DNA of 64,000 nt from an uncultured SAR86 cluster bacterium (GCA_902509555.1 CABWYS010000001.1:1-64000); one strand, 5' to 3'; shown: positions 1 to 7,663, counted from the stretch's first letter. Program-made: numbers and translations. Notes: generated from the letters alone by a model not told the origin.

Positions 1-274
1 TTGTTGCACTCCCATCTCCAATATCAACAACATAATAATTTCCACCTGCATTAACCAAGATACATGTTTGCGCTCTTCCTGGGGATGGAAGTGGCGATCT
101 TGAACCACACACAACAGCAGATAATGAATTATCATTTAGATCAGCAGTTGAGCTGCCCAACGTTTGGACAAATCTAAGCATAAGGCGATCTTGAACAGCT
201 GGAACTCTTGTCAAAACCGACACCAAAATAATGCCAATTACAGCAATAATTAAGATGTATTTAATCAGTTTCAT
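1..274 (-). CDS. MBL-fold metallo-hydrolase, N-terminal part (runs off left edge)
   Basis: Ninety-one codons are present; the 3' end lies outside the window. The start is an ATG preceded by AAGGAT. Residues 4-22 form a hydrophobic helix (IKYILIIAVIGIILVSVL), so the protein is probably membrane-anchored or exported. After about residue 50 the stretch CGSRSPLPSPGR, followed by CILVNAGGNYYVVDIGDG, is the usual first strand region of metallo-beta-lactamase-fold hydrolases of the RNase Z/arylsulfatase-like type. The zinc-binding HxHxDH motif would lie beyond the edge and cannot be checked. It is the last visible gene of the run that begins at 7038, 4 bp after the DUF4345-like gene. Substrate unknown. 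Confidence 0.75.
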   Translation of the reverse strand, partial: MKLIKYILIIAVIGIILVSVLTRVPAVQDRLMLRFVQTLGSSTADLNDNSLSAVVCGSRSPLPSPGRAQTCILVNAGGNYYVVDIGDGSAT

Positions 275-278
275 TATT

Positions 279-656
279 TTAATCCTTGGTTTCGATCCTT
301 GAACCAGCAAATATCAAAAAGAGGCCTACGCTTACCTCAACAACAATCGCAGACATTACAAATGGAGCACCATATAGCAAAGTTGAAAGGGTTCTATATA
401 AGGCTGCTACCAATAAAAGCATAGATGGTGCATAGAACCAATGACGAGTTGTTGAAATTGCTCCTATTAATGTCATGGCACCTACAGTTATAAAGAAACT
501 TCCAAGATCTCCTATCTGTGTACTAAGTCCCACTCCCTCCAACAAAGGCATGCCTAATGACTCTGCAACATTTGCTGGGCTGATGATCCACTGGAGTCCG
601 TTTAAAAAAAACAAAATACCAACAAGACCAGCTACTATTCTTAATACATTTTTCAT
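279..656 (-). CDS. DUF4345-like small integral membrane protein
   Basis: A 125-residue, very hydrophobic protein with about four predicted transmembrane helices (near residues 5-22, 50-67, 75-90 and 100-118). Length and pattern, including a Gly-rich first helix and the loop LNGLQWIISP, resemble the DUF4345 family, whose function is unknown. The ATG follows the stop codon of the upstream DUF2855 gene directly and has a strong AGGAG 5-9 bases before it, partly inside that gene. It is therefore almost certainly translated from the same mRNA. Family assignment is from pattern only. Confidence 0.7.
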   Translation of the reverse strand: MKNVLRIVAGLVGILFFLNGLQWIISPANVAESLGMPLLEGVGLSTQIGDLGSFFITVGAMTLIGAISTTRHWFYAPSMLLLVAALYRTLSTLLYGAPFVMSAIVVEVSVGLFLIFAGSRIETKD

Positions 657-1772
657 TTATTTCTCCTTTTGATTAGTTAGGTTAACGATGATTCCTTCGT
701 TTGGATTAATTTTTCCATCAACCATTTCTTCATAAGTGCTGATAAAATTTTCTAAACCATGAATCTCTTTGACTTGCATCCAATTTTTACTTTGAAGCGC
801 TCTAGCAGTCATGAACGAATTTGTTTTTTCAGCATAACCATCATGCCCCCAGTCCCCAATTCGCTTTTGGATGTGAGCTGGGGCAAAAAAGAATTCTGTT
901 CGATCTCGAAGCATTGCCTGCCCTAAAGCATCCTCAGCAGTAGTCTCATTATCCCAGTGCGTCATACCAACAGTGAGACACTTAAGCATGTTATCTCCTA
1001 GCTCCCCATGGAGGGTTCCAAGAATTTCTCGATTACCAGCCATATCAACCATGACAGAACCCGCTGAATAATCTACATTACTAAGCTCATCGTAAGAAAT
1101 CACTTCATCATAACAACCAAGGTTTTCTACAAACTTTGAGTTCGATGCAGATGTAAGTCCAACTATTTTAGGTGCATTTTCAGTATCAGCTAAACCTTGA
1201 GCCAGGCCAATAGCAGTTTTACTCGAGGCGCTAACTACAATTACTTGAGATGCTTCAAAGTATAAATCTTTAGCCAAAGAGTCACATAAACAAAATGCCG
1301 TGATATGAAGCGGGAATAGAAGAGCTCTGACTGCATCCATGGATGGATCGTAATTTTGATCTCCATTAAGCCTCACATAATTATTGTAAACAGGAGGGAG
1401 TTCTTTGCGGTGTTCTTTACCATCACTAAAGCTTTGATCAGAGACTTTAATTGGACTTAAAGTTAATGAGTCTGCAGCTGGAAAATAGCCAAAAAGTCGT
1501 TCTCCAACATTCAAATCTTCAATGTTTGAGTGGGTAATTTCTGCAAATCCCCACATGGGTATGCAGCCCCATTCATTATCTACATTATTTTTAGCTGGAA
1601 AAAATTTCCAATACCCAATCGTATCTCCCGCGACACCATAAGTGACGTTATTTGCTGTAAAAGCATAACTTTCAATTCTCACAGCAATTTCATCTTCATG
1701 AATAGAAGCCAAATTGGAATCTACAATCCTTGATTGAGTTAAATCTGATTTTAAAGTTTGAAATTGGCTCAT
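657..1772 (-). CDS. DUF2855 family protein (MDR-like oxidoreductase fold)
   Basis: 371 residues. The N-terminal part (about 25-110) resembles the GroES-like half of medium-chain dehydrogenases (ESYAFTANNVTYGVAGD, YWKFFPA, WGFAEI, VGERLFGYFP). The middle (about 170-260) resembles a degenerate nucleotide-binding half (VIVVSASSKTAIGLAQGL, KIVGLTSASNSKFVENLG). This is the layout of DUF2855 proteins, distant relatives of zinc-dependent alcohol dehydrogenase/quinone reductase. No zinc-binding cysteine/histidine set is obvious. The substrate is unknown. A 14-bp gap separates it from the upstream membrane protein gene, and it abuts the DUF4345-like gene, consistent with an NAD(P)-linked step in this operon. 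Confidence 0.75.
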   Translation of the reverse strand: MSQFQTLKSDLTQSRIVDSNLASIHEDEIAVRIESYAFTANNVTYGVAGDTIGYWKFFPAKNNVDNEWGCIPMWGFAEITHSNIEDLNVGERLFGYFPAADSLTLSPIKVSDQSFSDGKEHRKELPPVYNNYVRLNGDQNYDPSMDAVRALLFPLHITAFCLCDSLAKDLYFEASQVIVVSASSKTAIGLAQGLADTENAPKIVGLTSASNSKFVENLGCYDEVISYDELSNVDYSAGSVMVDMAGNREILGTLHGELGDNMLKCLTVGMTHWDNETTAEDALGQAMLRDRTEFFFAPAHIQKRIGDWGHDGYAEKTNSFMTARALQSKNWMQVKEIHGLENFISTYEEMVDGKINPNEGIIVNLTNQKEK

Positions 1773-1786
1773 AATATTTTTCTAAA

Positions 1787-2254
1787 TTATTTTTTTTGTA
1801 TTAGCGAAAGGCTAAAAAGAATGATTAAAACAAAAGTTACATAAGGAGCCCCAACTGCTCCAGGAGTAACACCAACAGTATAAATCCCTTGAATAACTAT
1901 GTCTTCTCTAATTAAAGGGTATCCAAACGTTCTAAAGCTCCACTCAAATAACCAAAATAAATACATTAATGGAATAAGTGCTCGGTATCGAAAAATTACA
2001 ACCCAGCAAACCAAACAAAATATTAACTGCACAAAGCCCCAAAGAGAAAAAAATCTATAAATCAGCAGCATTGGATCAGGATCACCTTCGATAGTTAAAA
2101 AATTTCCAATTTCATGAAATCCATATTTCTCAAAAAACATATGAACGATTGACCGCCATGTCATTAGAAGTGTGAATAAAATAAATCCCCAAAGAGCAAT
2201 CTTTTGGCCATTAAAATTATTATCAGCCACGGGAGGGAAAATTTTATTGAGCAC
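1787..2254 (-). CDS. Uncharacterised four-helix membrane protein
   Basis: 155 residues with about four hydrophobic helices (near 20-38, 68-88, 90-108 and 130-152). Aromatic residues are common in the loops (WRSIVHMFF, WSFRTFGYP). I do not recognise the family. The start is GTG, overlapping by one base the TAG stop of the DUF1330 gene, which points to translational coupling. Its place between a DUF1330 and a DUF2855 gene suggests a membrane partner of the same pathway, perhaps in uptake or as an anchor, but nothing in the sequence shows a function. Confidence 0.65.
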   Translation of the reverse strand: MLNKIFPPVADNNFNGQKIALWGFILFTLLMTWRSIVHMFFEKYGFHEIGNFLTIEGDPDPMLLIYRFFSLWGFVQLIFCLVCWVVIFRYRALIPLMYLFWLFEWSFRTFGYPLIREDIVIQGIYTVGVTPGAVGAPYVTFVLIILFSLSLIQKK

Positions 2255-2667
2255 TACATAGCTCCTTCTTTTGTTTCTATGTTTAATTGCCCAAGCAGTC
2301 CTGCAGATCTATGTTTCTCACTTTCTTGATAATCTGAGCTCATCATCATTTCAAGCATTGCTTTTCTACTTGGATATCTAGCGATTGCAACGCTATCCCA
2401 GAGATCCTCAACCTCTCCAAGCATCAAGCGACTGACAACTCCTCCAAAAACTATTTCTGCTCCAACTTTTTTTAAATGTTCTTGAACTTCAATAGTATAA
2501 ATTTGATAGGCCTCTCTCCCTGACATTTCAGTATCTCTGCCATCTTCGTATTCAGCTTTTTCTTTAAATTTAAGAAGATTAACCATTGAAATTGGTGAAT
2601 CAATATCGCCCTCAAGAAACTCATTCATTTGAGTTTGATTGGGTGTGACCATGTTTTTAACTTCCAT
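2254..2667 (-). CDS. DUF1330 domain protein
   Basis: 137 residues with the alpha/beta ferredoxin-like pattern of DUF1330: an opening SPISMVNLLKFK strand, GREAYQIYTIEVQEHLKKVGAEIVFGG, then WDSVAIARYPSRKAMLEMMMSSDYQESEKHRSAGL, the typical last strand and helix. Such dimeric alpha-beta barrel proteins often occur with catabolic genes, but the fold alone does not give a reaction. The ATG has a good AGGAG nine bases upstream; an internal ATG at 2652 is possible but has weaker support. The ribosome-binding site overlaps the stop of the upstream GST gene. Confidence 0.8.
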   Translation of the reverse strand: MEVKNMVTPNQTQMNEFLEGDIDSPISMVNLLKFKEKAEYEDGRDTEMSGREAYQIYTIEVQEHLKKVGAEIVFGGVVSRLMLGEVEDLWDSVAIARYPSRKAMLEMMMSSDYQESEKHRSAGLLGQLNIETKEGAM

Positions 2668-2669
2668 CC

Positions 2670-3284
2670 TTAGTCTCCTAAAGTAATTGCTTTCTGAAAA
2701 GCGGGTCTCGCATTTATTCTTGCAACATAATCTTTAATGTTTTCCATCTCGTCATTTACACACCCCAATCTATTAGCCATGAAACATGAGTGTCCAAGCA
2801 TGAGATCTGCACCTGAAAAATCTCCTATTAGGTAATCTTTATCAGCGAGATTCTCATTCACAGGGGCTAAAGATTTTGTGAGTAGATTTTTTGCTTGATT
2901 TAAAACAGTTTCATCTCTTCTGTCAGGTGGTAATAAGATAGTTTGAACAACAATTTGATTCATTGGAGGCATAACCATGCCTTCACAATAGTGGTACCAC
3001 TGCAGATAAAAAGGAAATTCAGGAGCATCTGAACTTGGCTTCAATCCTCCATTCTTATGTCTTTCTAAGACATAATCGATAATAGCGCCAGATTCAAAAA
3101 TTGAAATGTCTCCGTCTTCTAAAACGGGTACTCTTCCTAGAGCGTGTCTTGCTCTATGCTCTAGAGATTTTAAGCCTTCTTTAGTAAAAGGCATTATGTT
3201 TACCTCATATTCCAACCCCAACTCTTCTAATAACCAAACAACTCGACCTGCCCTAGTTCCAGCAACAAAATGTACTTTTAGCAT
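2670..3284 (-). CDS. Glutathione S-transferase family protein
   Basis: 204 residues. The N-terminal thioredoxin-like domain runs to about 78, with the cis-proline motif RVPVLED at 51-57 and the glutathione gamma-glutamyl contact ESGA at 64-67. An all-helical C-terminal domain follows, ending in the usual GADLMLGH and ARINARPAFQKA helices. An AGTRAGRV loop stands where other classes carry the catalytic Ser, Cys or Tyr, so a serine- or cysteine-class mechanism is not evident. A strong AGGAGA precedes the ATG. It lies 13 bp after a second, different GST gene, so the operon supplies several glutathione-handling proteins beside a dehalogenase. Confidence 0.88.
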   Translation of the reverse strand: MLKVHFVAGTRAGRVVWLLEELGLEYEVNIMPFTKEGLKSLEHRARHALGRVPVLEDGDISIFESGAIIDYVLERHKNGGLKPSSDAPEFPFYLQWYHYCEGMVMPPMNQIVVQTILLPPDRRDETVLNQAKNLLTKSLAPVNENLADKDYLIGDFSGADLMLGHSCFMANRLGCVNDEMENIKDYVARINARPAFQKAITLGD

Positions 3285-3297
3285 AATCTTCTCCTAT

Positions 3298-3981
3298 TTA
3301 TTTTTTCACCATTTTTTCTGCATTTTTTGCAAACTCTTTTGCCTTTTCATCATCATCTAACAAACTTTCCATTTTGATAGGAACTTCAAGCCCTGCGGTC
3401 ATTCCAGGTTGTTCATACATAGCTTTCATCCATCTTTCTAAATGATCAAGACCCTCGATTGAGATCCCTGACCACTTATGAGTTCTAACCCAACACCAAT
3501 TGGCAATATCAGCAATTGAATAATCTTTTGCTAACCATTCCTGCTTACCAAGTTGTGTATCCAAAACTTCAAAAAGCCTTCTTCCTTCATTTTGATAACG
3601 ATCAATGGCAGGTTGAATTTTCTCAGGAAAATACCTAAAGAAAACATTGGCTTGTCCCATCATAGGCCCCACTCCACCCATCTGAAACATAAGCCACTCA
3701 AGAGCTTTTGCTTTTTCATTTAGATCCGAAGGAATTAACTTTCCAGTTTTTTCTGCAAGATAGATCATAATTGCACCCGATTCAAAAATAGATAAATCAT
3801 TTGCATCTCTATCAACAATCGCAGGAATTCTGCCATTAGGACTTATGGCAAGAAATTCAGGCTTTTTTTGTTCATTTTCCATTAAATTAACTACGTGGGT
3901 CTCATAGTCCAATTCCATTGCCTCCAAAGTACATGAAACTTTGTGTCCATTTGGGGTTGGTGCTGTGTAAAAATCAATCAT
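3298..3981 (-). CDS. Nu-class-like glutathione transferase (YfcG/YghU type)
   Basis: 227 residues. TPNGHKV near residue 9 is the signature loop of nu-class GSTs (E. coli YfcG/YghU), which use the loop threonine and asparagine with two glutathione molecules and act as disulfide-bond reductases. IPAI (cis-Pro) and ESGAI follow, then an all-helical domain. I start it at the ATG at 3981, because AGGAG sits five bases before it. The in-frame GTG two codons earlier would overlap that ribosome-binding site. The site also overlaps the stop codon of the haloalkane dehalogenase gene, so the two are coupled. Peroxide or disulfide reduction is known for relatives; the role here is inferred. Confidence 0.88.
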   Translation of the reverse strand: MIDFYTAPTPNGHKVSCTLEAMELDYETHVVNLMENEQKKPEFLAISPNGRIPAIVDRDANDLSIFESGAIMIYLAEKTGKLIPSDLNEKAKALEWLMFQMGGVGPMMGQANVFFRYFPEKIQPAIDRYQNEGRRLFEVLDTQLGKQEWLAKDYSIADIANWCWVRTHKWSGISIEGLDHLERWMKAMYEQPGMTAGLEVPIKMESLLDDDEKAKEFAKNAEKMVKK

Positions 3982-3983
3982 AA

Positions 3984-5069
3984 TCACTCCTGAATAAAAG
4001 ATACTAGAATATCAGATAATTGCTCTGGCCTTGTCCACTGATAAAAATGTCCACCGCCAATGTGAGGTGCGCTTTTTGCATTTGGGGCCATTCTAAGAAC
4101 ATCTTCCTCAATTCCGTTTGTTACAGGATCGTCGCCTGCAAAGACAGATAGAAATGGCTTGGTTGAAAGATTAAAAAAATCTCTTGCTTCTTTTTGAGCT
4201 TCTAAAGATGCATCTGGCAGCACTGGAACATGGCTTGGCATGGCTCGAGGACCCATTTTATATGTTGAGTCTGGGAAAGGTGCGTCATAAGCTTTAACTA
4301 GGTCCGAGGTAAATGGTGATAGTTTTCCTAAGCCCATGCTTTCAAAAAAATATTGCCCCGTCATTGACAATTTAGATCTTTTTTCCATCATGGTTGAGTT
4401 GATAAATCCTATTGGTAAATTTTCAGTATCCCAGCAAAATTTTTGCCAATACATAAATTTTAATGCTGGATGAAAAGTTGCAGATGAACCCTTTGAAGGA
4501 CTCTTCCTATCCATTTGCATAACCTCTTTTTGCATGCTCATTGGGGTAAGTTTCAAATCACTTTCTCTAAAAGCTTGAACTTGATCTATAACCTCTTGCG
4601 GAACGTCCGGGTTATAAGGCAATCCAGTATTTCCCATGGATACCTTAATAAATCGATCTGGATCTTGGGCAACCATACGCAAGCCAATAAGCCCTCCCCA
4701 ATCCTGCCCAAAAAAAGTGAGATTAGAGAAATTGTTTTCTTTTAACCAGTCACCCATCCAATCTACTTGCCTTTGATAGCTATAGTCCTCTCGCGCAGCA
4801 GGTTTATCTGATTTTCCATATCCTGGTAAGTCCGGGGCTATAACTCTAATGCCAGCCTTGTTAAGAAAGGGGATCATGCGAGCATAGAGATAACTCCATA
4901 CAGGCTGACCATGCATTGCCATAAGCATTGGACCATCTTTTGGACCTTCATCAATATGATGAATTCTTAAATCTGCTCCATCATGGGTTTTAATGGTTGT
5001 GTAATGAGGATCAAAAGGATATTCCTTTAAATCATCAAATCTCTCATCGGGCGTTCTTAATATTTCCAT
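3984..5069 (-). CDS. Haloalkane dehalogenase, DhlA-like subfamily I
   Basis: 361-residue alpha/beta hydrolase. The start [11 protein letters not shown] and the late segment [18 protein letters not shown] strongly resemble Xanthobacter DhlA. The catalytic set is visible: HGQP oxyanion region at 53-56, nucleophile Asp123 followed by halide-binding Trp124 (GQDWGG), a general acid at Asp313/314 (FAGDDP), base His341 (GGGHF), and a Trp in YWQKFCW in the cap as a candidate second halide ligand. DhlA itself is about 310 residues; the extra length lies mainly in the cap (about 150-250). It hydrolyses carbon-halogen bonds in relatives. The substrate cannot be read here; an epoxide hydrolase or other ester/ether activity is less likely given Trp124. 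Confidence 0.87.
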   Translation of the reverse strand: MEILRTPDERFDDLKEYPFDPHYTTIKTHDGADLRIHHIDEGPKDGPMLMAMHGQPVWSYLYARMIPFLNKAGIRVIAPDLPGYGKSDKPAAREDYSYQRQVDWMGDWLKENNFSNLTFFGQDWGGLIGLRMVAQDPDRFIKVSMGNTGLPYNPDVPQEVIDQVQAFRESDLKLTPMSMQKEVMQMDRKSPSKGSSATFHPALKFMYWQKFCWDTENLPIGFINSTMMEKRSKLSMTGQYFFESMGLGKLSPFTSDLVKAYDAPFPDSTYKMGPRAMPSHVPVLPDASLEAQKEARDFFNLSTKPFLSVFAGDDPVTNGIEEDVLRMAPNAKSAPHIGGGHFYQWTRPEQLSDILVSFIQE

Positions 5070-5071
5070 TC

Positions 5072-6112
5072 CTAGTTTCTTAAAATAAAATCTTCACAAC
5101 CAGTTTTCTTTAAAAAGGCCATAATTTGATTTTGATCATCATCATTTAAAGCATGAAATTCACCATTTATCCATTGCAGGCATTTTGCTTGATAGGTAAA
5201 GCTCCGTTGCTCCCATTGGGCGCCATCTATTTGAGCGGTCCAAGTCTTTTCTTCGGCAGCAATCGCTTTTGCATTTGCTAAAAGTGCCGGTAAGTAAACT
5301 TTGCCAACCTCTATAAATATGTCTACTAATTGCTCTTGAGCCTCCTCATAACTAACCCAATCATCGTCTTCAGGATCCAGGCCACTCAAATCTTCCATGA
5401 GATCCTGCCAGGCAAGAACTCGTGGTGAAACTTCGTGAGCGATTGCTCGAGGTGTTGGATCAAAGCCAGTTAATGCAACCAATTGACCGAATATTGCGTA
5501 ATCAGCTGATGACGGGCGACTGCCAAATAAAAATGAATTTTTTGACAAGCAATCTTCAAGCTGTTGAAGAAATCTCTTATAACTTGCCTCAATGATTGGT
5601 GCAGTTGTTTCATTTGAACCTACAACCCAAAGTCGGCTTATCTGTAATTCAGAAATGCCTTTTTTGAAAGCTTGATGTGATTCATTATCGAGACTCACAT
5701 CATGCAACAATGGTAATATAGTACCTGCTTTATCTATATCTTCTTTGAAGTGCCATCTGTAATGAAACATATATTTTGTGACCCACTCATCTCCAAAATC
5801 TTCTAAAACATAGTTCAAAAAAGCTAGTTTTGGATCATGAGGAATTACCCCTCTATCAGGAAATTCATTCTCTAAATGGTGAATGATTGGAGTAGAATCA
5901 GTGATTGCTTTATGCGCACCATCAACCTCAAAAATCATCACTGGAAGTAAAACGGGTTTTGGCGCCTCAAGGTTATGTTTTTCAATCAACTCCCTGGCAT
6001 TACCCCACTCTACTGTGTATGGAATCCTTCTGTAACGAAGCAAGGCAAGCATCTTTCTTGTATACGGTGAAGCTGGCACTCCAATAACTGGGATAGGGTT
6101 CAAGCTTTTCAT
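5072..6112 (-). CDS. Large GST-fold protein with metaxin-like thioredoxin domain
   Basis: 346 residues from the ATG at 6112, two bases after the upstream stop. An in-frame ATG 11 codons earlier would overlap the previous gene by 31 bp. The first 80 residues are thioredoxin-like (PVIGVPASPYTRKMLALLRYRRIPYTV, DSTPIIHHLENEFP). A helical domain follows, with the GST C-terminal pattern FLFGSRPSSADYAIFGQL near 195-215, and then about 120 further residues with no match I recognise. SPYTRK occupies the usual catalytic loop. It is much longer than ordinary GSTs (200-230 residues). The enzymatic role is unknown; the operon context suggests conjugation or reduction of a xenobiotic-like substrate. Confidence 0.75.
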   Translation of the reverse strand: MKSLNPIPVIGVPASPYTRKMLALLRYRRIPYTVEWGNARELIEKHNLEAPKPVLLPVMIFEVDGAHKAITDSTPIIHHLENEFPDRGVIPHDPKLAFLNYVLEDFGDEWVTKYMFHYRWHFKEDIDKAGTILPLLHDVSLDNESHQAFKKGISELQISRLWVVGSNETTAPIIEASYKRFLQQLEDCLSKNSFLFGSRPSSADYAIFGQLVALTGFDPTPRAIAHEVSPRVLAWQDLMEDLSGLDPEDDDWVSYEEAQEQLVDIFIEVGKVYLPALLANAKAIAAEEKTWTAQIDGAQWEQRSFTYQAKCLQWINGEFHALNDDDQNQIMAFLKKTGCEDFILRN

Positions 6113-6114
6113 TC

Positions 6115-7038
6115 TTAAAATTTCTGAGCAGACATCCTTTTGCATGCCGCATTAAATTCGCTGATGGTTTCGTCGATGATTTGAGCGACTGGTTTGACTA
6201 CATCAATCAACCCTGCTGACTGGCCAGTCAGAGCAGGCGCTGCATTCATATCTCCTCCAAAGTAGAGATCTTGAATTTTCATCATGTCAGTCATCTCCAT
6301 GACACCAGCTTCATATATTTTTTCGGTAAATTCTGTTTTTAGCGCTCTAATGCAAGGTTTTGATTTTTTATTGAGAATCCATGTTCCCTGCTCATCTGAA
6401 TCAATAATTGAGTTTTTAAAGTTGTCATGCACTGGACTTTCTTTGGAAGATACAAACCTAGTTCCCATCTGGATGCCTTCTGCTCCAGCCGCAAAAGCTG
6501 CAGCCATACCTATTCCATCAACAATTCCGCCCGCTGCAACAATAGGCAAGTCAGTATGTTGTCTAATTGCTTGAATTAACACTATCAAGCCAACCTCTTC
6601 AGGACTTTTAAAACCCCCACCCTCCGTGCCTTCAATAACCAAGCCATCCACACCTGCATTTGCAGCTTTTACAGCTCCGGCAACACTGGGCACAGCATGA
6701 AAGACCTTGATACCTGCATCTTTTAGTATATGAATGTATTTCCCAGGATCGCCAGCAGAAGTGGTTACAAACTTTATGCCCTGCTCTAACACCAATTCAA
6801 TCATGCTCTCGTCCCTTAAGAACATTAAGGGCAGATTCACACCAAAGGGTTTATCTGTGAGTTTTGACATAGCTAAAATCTCAGCTTTGCAATTTTCAGT
6901 CTCTCCAGAAGAAGTTTCGATGATGCCAAATCCTCCTGCATTTGAAACAGCAGAAGCTAGCTGACTTCTGGCAATCCACCCCATGGGCGCTTGAATGATT
7001 GGATACTTAACCCCTAAGATTTCAGTTACTCTATTCAT
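6115..7038 (-). CDS. Nitronate monooxygenase (NPD) family flavoprotein
   Basis: 307 residues from the ATG at 7038; a longer frame exists upstream but would run through the promoter/operator and into tetR. This is a TIM-barrel FMN enzyme: QAPMGWIA near 16, GVNLPL near 66, EGTEGGGF at 136-143, and the phosphate-binding AAGGIVDGIGMAAAFAAGAEGIQMGTRF at 168-195. In well-studied nitronate monooxygenases and FabK the GG after the acidic residue is followed by a catalytic histidine; here that position is Phe143. The true reaction may therefore not be nitroalkane oxidation. It is the promoter-proximal gene of the TetR-controlled run, and its -10 box ends only six bases before the ATG. Confidence 0.85.
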   Translation of the reverse strand: MNRVTEILGVKYPIIQAPMGWIARSQLASAVSNAGGFGIIETSSGETENCKAEILAMSKLTDKPFGVNLPLMFLRDESMIELVLEQGIKFVTTSAGDPGKYIHILKDAGIKVFHAVPSVAGAVKAANAGVDGLVIEGTEGGGFKSPEEVGLIVLIQAIRQHTDLPIVAAGGIVDGIGMAAAFAAGAEGIQMGTRFVSSKESPVHDNFKNSIIDSDEQGTWILNKKSKPCIRALKTEFTEKIYEAGVMEMTDMMKIQDLYFGGDMNAAPALTGQSAGLIDVVKPVAQIIDETISEFNAACKRMSAQKF

Positions 7039-7044
7039 AGAATA

Positions 7045-7073
7045 ACAATATCTATTGACATAAATTATGTCAA
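7045..7073 (-). promoter_or_regulatory. Promoter of the nmo-GST-dehalogenase operon
   Basis: Reading leftward: -35 TTGACA (7068-7073, consensus), a 17-base spacer, and -10 TATTGT (7045-7050). Only six bases separate the -10 box from the ATG at 7038, so transcription should begin at or next to the start codon, giving a leaderless mRNA. There is no ribosome-binding site. The -35 lies inside the 33-bp palindrome, so a bound repressor would cover it. Confidence 0.75.
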
Positions 7074-7080
7074 TAGATAT
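7048..7080. promoter_or_regulatory. TetR-type operator: perfect 33-bp palindrome
   Basis: Two 16-base arms (ATATCTATTGACATAA and its exact reverse complement) flank a single central A. Symmetry breaks immediately outside. Each arm carries the TTGACA of one of the two divergent promoters. Placement between tetR and the gene it diverges from, length and symmetry are those expected for a TetR-family operator that represses both directions. Binding is inferred, not shown. Confidence 0.85.
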
Positions 7081-7083
7081 ATT
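7055..7083 (+). promoter_or_regulatory. Promoter of the tetR-family gene
   Basis: -35 TTGACA (7055-7060), 17-base spacer, -10 TATATT (7078-7083). The ATG follows ten bases after the -10, so the 5' leader is predicted to be only a few bases and has no ribosome-binding site. The promoter is interleaved with the opposing one and overlaps the palindrome, implying autorepression. Confidence 0.75.
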
Positions 7084-7093
7084 CTGAATAATA

Positions 7094-7663
7094 ATGGCAA
7101 AACAAGACGGAAGAAATCTACGAAGCATCAATAGTCAAAAACTCATCGTGGATGCTTGCATCAAATTATTCAAAGAAGGCAATTTAGAACCGACTGCCCA
7201 ACAAGTTGCTGATGAGTCCGGGGTTGGAATAAGAACTGTTTTCAGACAATTTGATGAAATGGAAAACCTCTTCAAAGCTGTAGATGCGGTCTTAAGCAAG
7301 GATTATGATTTTAATTTAAAGTACGACCCCTCCTCATCATTTGAGGTACGACTCCAATCCCTCACAAATCACATGAATGTAGTCTATGAAAAACATAAAT
7401 TAATTATGTTTATGACTGTTTCTAAAATGTGGAAGTACGAATTTTTACGAGAAAATTATTTAATGTATCAAGATCGCATAAAAGATAAAACCGAGGAAGT
7501 TCTTCCCGAAGTTTTAGGTTTCGATGCTGAATCGAAGAATTTATTCCATGCAAGCCTATCCTTTGCAATGTGGACAAGGCTTCGAGGTCAAAAATTAAAT
7601 AATAGTCAGATTAAAAAGGCTATGCTCAGGCAATGCCTCTTGATTGCAAACGATATCAGGTAA
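7094..7663 (+). CDS. TetR/AcrR family transcriptional regulator
   Basis: 189 residues. The N-terminal helix-turn-helix is clear at about 30-60 (PTAQQVADESGVGIRTVFRQFDEMENLFKAV). The rest is an all-helical ligand-binding/dimerisation domain without a subfamily I can name. It is transcribed divergently from the nmo-GST-dehalogenase run across a spacer filled by a perfect palindrome, the classical arrangement of a local repressor released by a small molecule from the pathway it controls. The inducer is unknown. It ends 24 bp before the convergent reductase gene. Confidence 0.92.
   Translation: MAKQDGRNLRSINSQKLIVDACIKLFKEGNLEPTAQQVADESGVGIRTVFRQFDEMENLFKAVDAVLSKDYDFNLKYDPSSSFEVRLQSLTNHMNVVYEKHKLIMFMTVSKMWKYEFLRENYLMYQDRIKDKTEEVLPEVLGFDAESKNLFHASLSFAMWTRLRGQKLNNSQIKKAMLRQCLLIANDIR

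Noticed and set aside
5113-6145. Longer start (ATG at 6145) for the large GST-fold protein
   Set aside because: It would overlap the NPD gene by 31 bp with no ribosome-binding site, and the extra residues do not look like the thioredoxin-fold start; the ATG at 6112 is preferred.
6115-7131. Longer start (7131) for the NPD-family protein
   Set aside because: It would extend through the operator and into tetR, and the extra 31 residues do not match the family start MNRVTEILGVKYPIIQAPMG.
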